64,000 nucleotides of DNA from Amyelois transitella (taxonomy: Eukaryota > Arthropoda > Insecta > Lepidoptera > Pyralidae): NCBI RefSeq assembly GCF_032362555.1, contig NC_083535.1, positions 13,330,001-13,394,000 of the forward strand, written 5' to 3'. The notes beneath the pieces were generated by a model. That model searched no databases. It worked only from the letters and a program-made list of their open reading frames with translations, and was not told the origin of the DNA. The translations under genes and the position numbers were made by a program. Positions 1 through 13,000 of this stretch are shown one piece after another (position 1 is the stretch's first letter; each line of letters begins with the position of its first letter).

Positions 1-3000
1 TCGCCCACGTGGCTGACTTGGCAACTGGGCTTGAGCTGAGTCAGCAACCCAAAGTGGACAGTGCCCTGACAGAAGCCAAGCAGATTAGAGACGATTTGGC
101 TGGTAAGAATAGAATAGAATAGAATAGATTTAGAGTGCCGTGTGGTTCCCGGCACCAATACAAAAAAGAATAGGACCACTCCATCTCTTTCCCATGGATG
201 TCGTAAAAGGCGACTAAGGGATAGGCTTACAAACTTGAGATTCTTTTTTAGGCGATAGGCTAGCAACTTGTCACTATTCGAATCTCAATTCTATCTTAAA
301 GCCAGATAGCTGAACGTGGCCTATCAGTCCGCTCAGGACTGTTGGCTCTGTCTACCCCGCAAGGGATATAGACGTGATTATATGTATGTATGTATGTATG
401 TATGTAGATTTATTTTCAAAATTGGATACAAGGTATCACTTATTGACGTCACATCACTTAAATCTAATTATAACTACTACCGCTTCCAAAGCGCATCATC
501 ATAAGTCATCTATACTAATATTATAAAGCTGAAGAGTTTGTTTGTTTGAATGCGCTAATCTCAATAACGAATGGTTCGAATTGTAAAATTCTTTTTGCGT
601 TGAAAAGACCATTTATTGAGGACGGCTTTAGGCTGTATTACATCACGCTGCAACTATTAGGAGCAAAGGAATAATGGAATATGTGAAAAAAAACGGGGAA
701 CATTATTCATCCTTGAGGGCTTCAATGATGTCCAAAATAACTATTCCACGCGAACGAAGTCGCGGGTACAGCTAGTAAATCATATGAGGACCAGTTCGCC
801 TGTAAATATGTGTGGTGTTAGTTTAAAAGATCGAATAAGAAATATCGATGTAAGAAAAATGTGTGGAGTGAACAAGGATGTGATGACCAAAATTGAAAAT
901 GGTATGTTGAGGTGGTTTGGTCATGTCGAGAGAATGGATGAGGACAGACTAACGAAAGGTATTTATGAGGCTGAATTTATGAGGCTTCATATAAAATTTC
1001 ATCGTAATCGGTTCAGTAATATTTACATGAAAGAATAACAAACATCCATACATACATACTAACAAACTTTCGCAATTATCATATAAGCAGGATTAATAGG
1101 GTTATATAAGAGTTTAATTTACAAATTTCTGCCAACAGACAAGGACTTGAAGCCCAAGGAGTTGATAGCATTCGTCGCTCTGGACAACGCCACCACTCAG
1201 ATAGAACGGATGAACATCTTCGTTCAACCGGTCAATGAACAGGCAATGGTAAGTGTCGTATATACAATTATACATATATACTAGCTGTGCCCGCGACTCC
1301 GTCCGCGTGGAATAGTTATTTTGAGCATGAAGCCCTCAAGGGTCAATTTCCCCGTTCTTTTTTTCACATTTTCCATTATTTCTTCGCTCCTAATAGTTGC
1401 AGCGAGATGTAATATAGCCTAAAGCCTTTCTCGATAAATGGTCTATTCAACACGGAGTTGGAGTGGTCCTATTATTTATTTTTTAATTGATAGTTATGAT
1501 AAAAAAATTAAAATAAATTACAGCTCTTCTGAGTCTGTCTACAATTTTGAAAAAACATTAAGTATGTTACTTTAAAAATAATTCAGTATTTCACGATAAA
1601 ATGTACGGCTACCTTATTAATAATTCAGTAAGTGTTTCACGATAAAATAATTTATTTAAAGCACTTTATTTCATCAACAGCGTTTCGATTCCCTCGTAAA
1701 CAACACGAGAGACCTGAAGAAGAAGCTGGACGAGATGCTGGAGCACACCGACTTGGCGCAGCATACCGCCGAAATGGCCAAGAGGCTCAACTTCAAAAAC
1801 AAGTAACTTCGGAGGCTTTATAATTAAACATACGAGGGCATACATACATAGCTGTAAACAAGTAACTTCGGAAGCCTTATAATTAAACATACATACATAC
1901 ATAGCTGTAAACAAGTAACTTCGGAAGCCTTATAATTAAACAAACATACATACATAGCTGTAAACAAGTAACTTCGGAAGCCTTATAATTACACATACAT
2001 ACATACATAGCTGTAAACAAGTAACTTCGGAGGCTTTATAATTAAACATACGAGGGCATACATACATAGCTGTAAACAAGTAACTTCGGAAGCCTTATAA
2101 TTAAACATACATACCTACATAGCTGTGCCCGCGACTTTGTCCGCGCGGAATAGTTATTTTGCCCTCAAGGATGAATAATTCTCTCCTTTTTTTCACATAT
2201 TCTATTATTTCTTTGCTCTTTATAGTAGTTGCAGCGTGATGTTATATAGCCTGAAGCCTTCCTCGATAAACGGTCTTTTGACGCAAAAAGAATTTTTCTA
2301 TTCGAAGCAGTAGTTCCTGAGATTAGCGCGTTCAAACAAACAAACTCTTCAGCTTTATAATATTAGTATAGATAAATAGCCACGTCTATTTCCCCTGCGG
2401 GGTGAAATCTAGAGCAGTCTTGGAGAGACCTATAGGCCACGATCAGCTGTATGACTTTATGGTGGATTTGACATTCAAATAATGACAGGTTGCTAGCCCA
2501 TCGCCTAAAAGAATCCCAAGTTTATAAGCATATCCCTTAATCGCCCTTAACGATATTTATGGGAACGAAATGTAGTGGTCCTATTCTCTTTTTTTTTTTT
2601 GGTGTCGGAAATGTGATTAATGTATACTGAAACAATTGTAACTGTAATTTTAATGTGTTTTGACTAAACAGTTTGTTTTTACTGTAGAATTGTTTAGACT
2701 GAATGTTAATTCAACAGTCTTTAGCATTCAATTTCAAAGCGTCTACTTACTTAATTGTGTTTTATTTATAGGTTCTAATTTAGACTAAACTTTACGTTAA
2801 GAATAGCCTAGCTGTGCCCGCGAATTCGTCCGCGTGGAATAGTTATTTAGGGCATCATTAAAACCCTCAAGGATAAATAATTTACCCTGTTTTTTTTTTC
2901 GCATATAGTTGCAGCGTGATGTTATATAGCCTAAAGCCTTCCTCGATAAATGATCTATTCACACAAAACACAAAAATAATTTTTCAATTCGAACCAGTAG

Positions 3001-6000
3001 TTCTTGAGTTCTTTAGCGCGTTTAAACAAACAAACCCTTCAGCTTTATAATATTAGTTCAGATGTTCACACGCTCATGTTCTTCTGCATCTATTAAATCT
3101 GCGTCATTGTCTTTCGTGTCTTACTTACATACATACATATAGTCACGTCTATTTCCCATGCGGGGTAGACAGAGCCTATAGTCTTGAAAAGGCCACTTTC
3201 AGCTGTTTGGCGAAATAATGGAATTGAGATTCAAATAGTGACAGGTTGCTAGCTACTATACTATTTTCGACTGGCTGGTAATATTTGGTTCGTGTCCTAG
3301 GCAAAATGATGAAGCTGGAGCGTCGAGTGCTGGAGCCTCGAGTGCAGGTGCGCCTCTTTCCCATGGATGTCGTAAAAGCCAACTAAGGGACAGTCCTGTA
3401 ACTTTTGGATACCTACTTATTTTAGGCGGTGGGCTAGCAACCTATAACTATTTGAATCTCAATTCTATCATTAAGCTAAACAGCTGAACGTGGCCAATCG
3501 GTCTTTTCGAGACTGTTGGCTCTGTCTACCCCGCAACGGATATAGACGTGATTATACGTATGTATGTATGCTAGCTACTAGCCCATCGCTTACAAGAAGA
3601 ATCCCAAGTTTAATAACCCTACCACCCTATCTCTTAGTCATCATATTATTATGTTTACAATAAATATAAACAGCTGAACGTGGCCTATTAGTCTTTACAA
3701 GACTGTTGGCTCTGTCTACCCCGCAAGGGATATAGACGTGATTATATGTATGTATGTATGTATGTTTACAATAAAACCGAAAACCAATCCACATCAGGCA
3801 ATCCAAGTCGAACAGCAAAGTGGGTTCAGTGACCGACCTGAGCAGCGCCGCCATGTTGGATCTAATAGAGGCCGCCCATGACACCACCAACGCGACACAG
3901 TACACCAACATTGCCACCGATGCTGTGGCAGACGCCGTCAAAGCTTTAGAGGAGATCAGACAGCAGAATATCAACATGGACGACCGGCTGATCGAGCTGG
4001 ACAAGAAGATGGCCGATCTGAACAATTACACCAATGTGGCGCATCAGCACGCCATGAGCTTGGGGAACAGGGTGAGTGTAATTCGTTATATCTGTGTGTC
4101 AACTAAATGAAACATGTAATGGGAAAATTTTTCAAAAATCGGACCATTTGATAAGGCGATCTCAATTCTATCAAAATTGCTTTAGCGATAACTCCGCCTT
4201 TGTACCATCTATATCTGCTTTGTACTGTTTTGTATGTTTTACTCTTATGGTGCAATAAAGAGTTTTATCTATCTATCTATCTAGGTAGTTATCTATCTAT
4301 CTATCAGAGTTACGTACTTTCATTCGTTCATTAATATAGTCACATCTATATCCCTTGCGGGGTAGATAGAGTCAACAACTTTGAAGACTTGATAGGCCAC
4401 GTTCAGCTGTTTGCCTTTTTAATAGAATTGAGAATCAAATAGTGACAGGATGCTAGCCCATAATCGAAATAAGAATTCGAAATTTATAAGCCTATCCCTT
4501 AGTCGCCTCTTACGACATCCATGGGAAATGAGATGGTTCTATTCTTTTTTTATATTGGTGCCAGGAACCACACGGCACTGAATGTATGTATGTCCATGAC
4601 AATATCTTGTTTCTCAGGCTGACAACTTACGAGATCTGGCCAAGCGTGAGAACAACAATACCAGAACACAAGACGCGTACGCAGCCGCCTCGGCGTACTC
4701 TTCAATTGTACAAGAGATAGCTGATGCCAAGATGGCCGCCGACCAAGCTGACGAAGCTGACAAGAACGCTACTAGCATCGTGAGTTTCATTTAGTTTTTT
4801 TTTATTTATTTATTTTTGGCGGATTAAATGCTGGAAGCATTATCTACTAGTCAAGTCATGACAGATAAATTTATGTGGGGTCAAACTAAAGTTTAATTAA
4901 ACCTTTATGGGTATGAAAAATAGCTATAAGCCGATTATCAGACTTACTCAATATGCTCACATTTCATGAGAATCGGTCTAGCCGTTTCGGAGGAGTACTG
5001 GAACGAACATTGTGACACGAGAATTTTATATATAATATATACGCGCGCATATGAATAAATTGGTATAAAAAGGAGAAAAGGACTAGTAAATTTGTATTAA
5101 CTTCACTTGAATGAGCTCCTATTTATATCATTTAGAGACGAGTAATGTATTTTATTTTCCCTAACAGGAAAATGACCTGAAACAACGTGTTGGTCCCGCG
5201 CGGGAGAAATCTCAGAAACTCTTACAAGAAGCCCTGCAAGCTTTGGACACCGTGGACAAGACGCTGGGGCCCAATTTGACTCTGGCCATGAGTTCCTTGA
5301 CCAACGCCTCGGAGACACTGGGAAGAGCTGGTGACGACACCAATGCCATTGAACTGTGAGTCATATTAGACTTTACATATACTGACTGACCTAACTATAT
5401 GTTAATTGACCTTACATATTGACACTTCCGGGATGCCCAGTAGCAATTTTACGTATAAAAAATCTTGCAGCATCCTTAGAGAAGAATTTTGGTTTCACTT
5501 ACCCACTGAGCACTATTTTACGTATAATTTCATGAACCTAAATTTTGAAAAAATCTTTATTATATCAAATTGTATTATGTTATGATCTTTTCTTGTTTTT
5601 TGAGTGCCGTGTGGTTCCCAGCACAATACAAAAAAAAATGAGACCACTCCATCTCTTTCCCATGGATGTCGTAAAAGGCGACTAAGGGATAGGCTTGGGA
5701 TTCTTTTTTGGGCGATGGGCTAGCAACCTGTCACTTTTTGAATCTCAATTCTATCACTAAGCCAAATAGCTGAACGTGGCCATTCAGTCTTTTCAAGACT
5801 GTTGGCTCTGTCTACCCCGCAAGGGATATAGACGTGAACATATGTATGTATGTATGTATCTTTTCTTGAAACTTTAAATGATCGGTATGTGATCGGTTAA
5901 CATCAACAGCGCTATGCCATCAAAAAGCACGTTTGCCCTTCAAGAGGAGGCTGCCAAAGCTGATAGGGTAAATGCTGTAGTCCGAGAAACCCTGGACACG

Positions 6001-7040
6001 ATGTCGGAGCTGGGCAAGCACCTGGCCAGCAGCAAGCAGTGGGCGCAGACGCTGCCCAAACAGGCAGACGAGGCGCAGAAGATGGCAGCCAACGTGGAGT
6101 CTTTATGTGAGTTGAATTCTTTTCAATGCGTTTATACATAGAATAGAATAGAATAGAATAGATTTATTTTCAAAATTGGATACAAGGTATCACTTATTGA
6201 CGTCACATCACTTAAATCTAATTATAACTACTACCGCTTCCAAAGCGCATGTGTAGAAGAAGCGGCGGAACAAACTACACTGCAGCATTTTCATCGGACA
6301 TACCACTGGACTGGCGTTCAAAGACACCACACCGTCAATAAACTTTAATATAGATGTACTAACATAGTTATAAGTTCCTCTGTTACTAACACTATGGGCT
6401 ATGCCTGCAATAAACGTTTTTTTTTTTTGTATTTACCACCCTCGAACACCTACGTTCCCTGCATACTTCTTTCGCTTCATCCACATTCACAACTCTCTTC
6501 ATGCGAGCTCGTCAGTTTCGGTTACTCTTGACCTGACCTCTTGCCAGGACGTCTCCGATCTCCACGGAATCAAGGTACGTTCGTCTAGGTCTTCTCACTC
6601 CACCAGTCCAATTGTATATTTTCATTAAACCTTCCAATATATGTTAAAGGCGACTAAGGGATAGGCTTATAAACTTAGGATTCCTCTTTTAGGCGATGGG
6701 CTAGCAACCTGTCACTATTTGAATCTCAATTATATCACTAACCCAAACAGCTGAGCGTGGCCTATCAGTCTTTTCAACACTGATGGCTCTGTCTACCCCG
6801 CTAGGGATATAGACGTGATCATATGTATGTATGTATGTATATTTTAAAAATATATCTACTTCCATTTTAAGCTTGCAGATTGCAAGATTTTAACGAACTT
6901 GTTTTACAGTGAAGCAAACTGACAAGAGCGACGCGCTGGACATGAAGTACAGGGCCGTGAAGATGATGCAGGAAGACCTGGAGAACAGGAGGGCTGAGGC
7001 CAACGCCAAGCTGCTGCGGCTCAAGGAGCAGATTGAACAG
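1..7040 (+). CDS. LanA: Laminin alpha coiled-coil region, exons 1-8 of the window
   Basis: These eight exons encode about 428 residues rich in Ala, Glu, Lys, Gln, Asp and Leu, low in Pro and Cys, with heptad-like spacing (for example segments reading QQNINMDDRLIELDKKMADL and AVKMMQEDLENRRAEA). This is the long-arm domain II/I that forms the heterotrimer with laminin beta and gamma. NxT/NxS sequons are present, as expected for a secreted protein. Exon 3 ends at 1802 in a donor whose in-frame continuation is an immediate TAA, so correct splicing there is essential. The first exon is cut by the window start. Confidence 0.85.
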
Positions 7041-10000
7041 GTAACCTCAAACAAACTTGTCTATTGCACTGCTGAAATATGGGATCCTTTTGTGTGAAAC
7101 AAATAACAAACGGACTTTAGACTCGTTAACTTTCACTGTAATTTTAACTTAATGCAATACATTTCAATTATTACTTTGAATGATACACTAGTCGTATGAT
7201 CTAAAATCAGTGAACTCTATTATTTAATATCATAATATGCACTCGAAAAAACAATTCTGATTTTTCTTTTCTTTTTTTTAAAACATTTTAGAGTTTATTG
7301 CCAGCCATTACAATTATTAAACGAATAAGGTTGCATTAGGTATCTACTCTTTTTAAAGGCCATGTACCAATTACTTTTTTCAAAGTTATGTACATTAGTT
7401 TTAATACTAACCGATGCTCTTACGGTGAGGCAAACATCGTGTAGAACCCTTAACATAAAGACAACTGGATGTGAAACCATGGATCCAATATGGGTTAGGT
7501 TTACCTGCCAAGGTTGCGGAGATCAGATAGTCATTTTGTGTAAAAACCTGACTCACCCAATCCAGGATCTATAGTTAAAGGCATACCACGGTCTCGAGAG
7601 GTGAGAATGCCCCGGGTAAAGCCCAGAGGAAGAAGAAGATATCTTCAAAAGTCTATAAAATCAAAGAAACCGCCTGCCCATTTTTTTTTGACATGATAAT
7701 ACCGAATGTCACCCCCTACTATATAACAAGTTATAACACAACTATATAACAAGTTGCCAAATGAGCTGAGAACTTGTAGCAGTCTTAATATATTTAAAAA
7801 GAAACTCAAGCTATACATCGCGACCAGTACTTAATTTTTAATTTATGCATGTGATTATTTTTTAGTTACCTACCTGTTATCTCATTTTAAGTGAATGTAT
7901 ATTCTTATGAGAAATAAAGTTCTTTAAACCTTAAACCTTACTATTGTCGCAGGCGCGCACCGTAGCAAACCGCATCGAGTTCGGAGTGAGTTTCGACCGG
8001 CTGTCTACCCTCCAACCCCGTTTGCCGGACAACATCGACGAGATGTCAACCTCCACTCAAGTCTCTGCCTACTTCCGCACAAAGGAGAAGGACGGTTTCC
8101 TACTGTACCTCGGAAACCCTAAAGACACTAATTTGAGGAGAAGCAAGTCGGTGAGTTTACTTATAAGTTTTTTTTTTGTTATGTTTAGTCACGTCTCCCT
8201 TGCGGAGAAGACAGAGTCAACAGTCTTGAAGAGACTTATAGGACACGTTCAGCTGTTTGACTTCATGGAAGTGAGAGATTCTTTCATGATAAAAAAAAGG
8301 TTGCTAGCTCAGCGCCTAAAAGAACAATATCAAGTTTATAAGCCTATCGAGTGGCTAAGGTGTGGAATTAACTGCCTGAGTCTATATTCCCAGACAAGTA
8401 CAGTCCGTGAACTTTCCAAAGTAGAATAAATGGGTATCTCTTGGATAGGCATGTGACATCTTCGTCTTTATCGTCACTTACCATCAGGTTAGATGGAATA
8501 ACCAATAAGTACGTAATATACTATCATTCTCAATATCATTATCAACTCTCAATTCTATCATTAAGCCAAATAGCTGAACGTGGCCATTCAGTCTTTTCAA
8601 GACTGTTGGCTCTGTCTACCCCGCAAGGGATATAGACGTGACCATATGTATGTATGTATACGTAATATATGTAGCCTAAATCAGAGCTTAAATTTGAACT
8701 TGATAAAAATTCTCTAGGACGACTTCATGGTGCTTAGCATCCAGAACGGGTACCCCCGCCTGGAGATGGACATCGGTGACAGCCACGACTCGGGCCGGGA
8801 CCCGGCCAAGTTCATCAGCGACAAATACGTGGCCGACGACCAGTGGTACCAGGTCATCGTCAACAGGTGAGAATTATAAACCTACTGGTTTTTTAACCGC
8901 AAGTGCTGAAGACATTCTTAGAATTGGCGTTTTCCTGAAATCTATACGTATACATATAATAAAATTGTAGAAAAGTGCTGTCTGTACATTGAAAAAAAAA
9001 TTAAAAAAAATAGCAGGGGTTATTGTTATGTCGATGTCGAACCCAAAAATGTAATTAACTTTTTTTTGTCTGTTCACGCTAATCTCAGAAACGGCTGATC
9101 CGAGTTAGTTGGATGCGGTTTTCACGAATATATTGTGGTATGCTTCAGTTATGCTTAAGTGTTTGTTTCATGTCAATCGGTTCATAAATAAAAAAGTTAT
9201 GTCAAATTAAAGAATCACGTCGAACACTATTCTATGCTTATACATAGGCACCATTAATAATAAAATACATTTGCGCGGGCGAAGCTGCGGGCAAAAGCTA
9301 GTATATATAATATAACCGCGTATATCTTCCTTACCAGAGTGGGCCGCAGCGTGAAGCTCTCGATTCGCGAGGCACTAGCCAACGGCTCAGAATACGTCCA
9401 CTCCAAGGAAGGCATGCTCCCCGGGACCCACACCATCTTCAACTTGGACAAGCAGAAGTCCAAACTCTACGTGGGCGGGGTCCCGTCGGATGCCAAACTC
9501 CAGAAGATCAGCTTCCCCGCCTTCGAGGGTCAGATCGAGGAGCTGATGATTGGGGACACGCCTGTGGGACTCTGGAACTTCGTGAATGCGACCAACCTTA
9601 AAGGATCTAGGAAGAGGTAAGGCTTTTTACATGTTAGAATGGAATATTTATGAATTTGAGTTTGTACAGGGTACACAGTATTTGTTTGACAATAAATTTT
9701 CCTCCTGCCATGAAGCCATGAGTTATGAATGTGGATGAAGCGAAGGAAGTATGCAGAGATCGTGGCAAGTGGAAAGATGTAGTCTCTGCCTACCCCTCCG
9801 GAAAAGAGGCGTGATTTTATGTATGTATGAAGCCATGAAGTTATAGCATGAAAATTTTGAAAAACTTATTAATATGTACAAAAAATCACGATTATTAATT
9901 TTGTATGCATTTATCAATTTTTTGTTATCATTCCTCATTAATACTACAGATATTATATTTATTTATTGGTGCACTAGCAGTTTAAAGCTGCGTGTATATC

Positions 10001-13000
10001 ACTGCACTTATGTTTTTATATGTTTGTTCAGTTGATTTTCAAAAGTGTACACTTTGAGCACTTATCACTGTCTCGGGTAGAGATTTATTTTATTTTATTT
10101 TTATTTTATTTTATTTTATTTTATTCGGAAAACATACAGTCTTACAAATCTAAATATACAATCCAGTAAGAAACAAATGACCAATTACATGTTTTCGCTT
10201 TTCCGAGATTTCCACATTTACGAGACACGGTTGGGTAGAAAGTGAGTTTGTTATTGACATTCGATGTTCACCATGGCGAGAAGAACTGTCATTTTAAGTA
10301 CAGTTCCTTTGACTTCTTCAGTTATAGTTTTTAACTAACAATTTTCGGGGTAGACAGAGCCAACAGTCTTGAAAAGACTGAAAAGCCACGATCAGCTCTT
10401 TGGCTTAATGATAGAATTGAGATTCAAATAGTGACAGGTTGCCAGTTTTTTTTTTTTTGAAGCATAGATGTAAAACGTTTTTTTTTTTTTTAAATCTAGG
10501 AACATACTTATACCGCCACCCGTCTCCCAAAACGAGTACCGCTTCAACGGGCGCTCCCACGTCACCATGTCGGGCGCCAAGCACCTGGTGCCTGAGAAGA
10601 ACCACATCCAGCTGTTCTTCAGGACCTACGCTCCAAACGGCCTCATCTACCTGGTGGGAGAAAACAACCACTTCTTCTCCGTTCAGATGCAAGATGGTGC
10701 TGTTTATATGCAGGTTAGATGGATAAAATCTTAACTTTACACGTTTATTTATTTATTTAAACTTATAAACTTGGGATTCTTCTTTTGGGCGATGGGCTAG
10801 CAACCTGTCACTATTTGAATCTCAATTCTATCTTAAAGCCAAATAGCTGAACGTGGCCTATCAGCCTTTACAAGACTGTTGGCTCTGTCTACCCCGCAAG
10901 GGATATAGACGTGATTATATGTATGTATGTATTTAAACTTTATGCACGTAAAATGTATGTACAACAGGTGGACTTAACGCCACAAGGCATTCTCTGTCTG
11001 TCGAACTTTTGAATCAAATAACATTTTTACATTTGTTTGCCATTTTCTAAAGGTTAGCTATTGAAGAGAGTTAAGGCTTAATAAGGGTAAATAAATAGGA
11101 TAGGATTGTGAAGAATAGCAGTAATGATCTCATCTTTAATTTGATTATCGGCTTGTGTAGTTGCTTACCGATAAATTGGGGTCTCTTATAGTTTTGATTT
11201 GTAAAACAATGAGTTTATTTCTCTGTAAGCATATTATTAATTAACTGACTTTACGCGTTGCATTATTCCACGGTGATATTTTTTCTTTCGACTTACACTT
11301 TTAAGATTAACAGGATATATATATATTTGATACAATAGCCCCGTTGTAATTCAAACACAATGTCTTTTACTTACTAAGTAGTTGGTTGCCCTAAATCTTC
11401 AAATGCTGTATATTTATAATTAAAACATACAATTAATATCCGCTAATATCTAATAGCTAATTAGCTCTAATCTCTAGTTAATTATCCGCTATCTAATTTA
11501 TATACTTATATACAAATATACTTATCCAACAGATTGCGTTCGGCCCCAAAGAGGAAGACCTGATAATCCTGGGCACTTCGAAGACTTACAACGACGGCCA
11601 TTGGCACAAGCTCGACGCGACCAGATACCTATCAGACTGTTCCCTCAAAGTGGACGGAGAAATACTCAGATGCGTTCCATCAGCAGTCACTTCCACAGTC
11701 AAAGAAATACCAGCTATCGGTACCATGAACTTCGGAGGCGGAAACAAGGGTATATCCAGGGTGACTAGTCAAGGTTTCGACGGTTGCATCAGACAGATAA
11801 ACATAGACAGGATCAATGTGGAGCTGGGAGACAGCGTGGAGTCTATAGGAATGGTCTACGGATGTCAGGTAATTGTATTGACTTGTTTAAACTTTAACAA
11901 TAGTGTCGTTAAAAAGAATAGGACCACTCCATCTCTCTCCCATGGACATAGTAAAAGTCGAATAAGGGGTAGGCTTATAAAGTTGGGATTCTTCTTTTAG
12001 GCGATGGGCTAGCAAACTGTCACTATTTGAATCTCAATTACTAGTATCTTAAAGCCAAATAGCTGAACGTGGCCTGTTGTTACAAGACTGTTGGCTCTGT
12101 CTACCCCGCAAGGGATATAGACGGGTTTATATGTATGTATGTATGTTGACAATAGTTAGACATTATTGAGCTTGCGTGTACAAACCTTAGAATAAATTGA
12201 GGAAGAACGCATTCAAATTTCCAATAAATAAAATGTCTATTTTCTTAATTGGTACTGTTCTAAGTATTTATTTCAGTATTTATTAGCTAACTGAATATGA
12301 ATGGGAGACAAAATTCTGCCTACTTAAAATAGTATAAAAAAAAATACTATTTAAAATGAAGTCGCTGCAGACCGAATAAATTCGAAAAGAAATATCAGAA
12401 AGTGGACTCGCAACAAAAGTATAGGTTTCCAGTGTTCAATAAGGGTCCAATTAAATAAAAATACCGTGTCCTAGGCGAACTAAAAAAGAAAAATTTATTC
12501 CTCCATCTTACCAACTAATAACAAAGATAAAAAACCATAGCAACCGAACAATGCCAAAAATCAAAAGAGTCCATAAACTTACAACAAAACTTTATGCTTG
12601 GACATTCCGCCCACCATGGACATTATGTCCATAAAACAATGAATGAGATGTTAAAAACATTCACTATGCTATCTTTAAACTTAATGTTTTACTTAACTAA
12701 AATCAAATCTTCATAAATGTAACGAAAGTAAAAATAACCAAAAAGAAACTAACCTACTAATTCATAAGAAAAGGTTAATAGAAGTGCATGTGTATCAGTG
12801 TAAATGATAAAAAAAATACCACAAATTTCTATTTAGCTATAGGTAAAATACACAACTTTGAGACGGGTCTCTTAATTATATTCCCTTTACATTTTAAAGT
12901 AACAACACGCGTAATCTTATCCAACCCAGGGTGCTTTTGAGTTATAACTCCATACAACCATCTCGCAGGGGGAAGATCATCTTCCTTTACTAGTACTATA

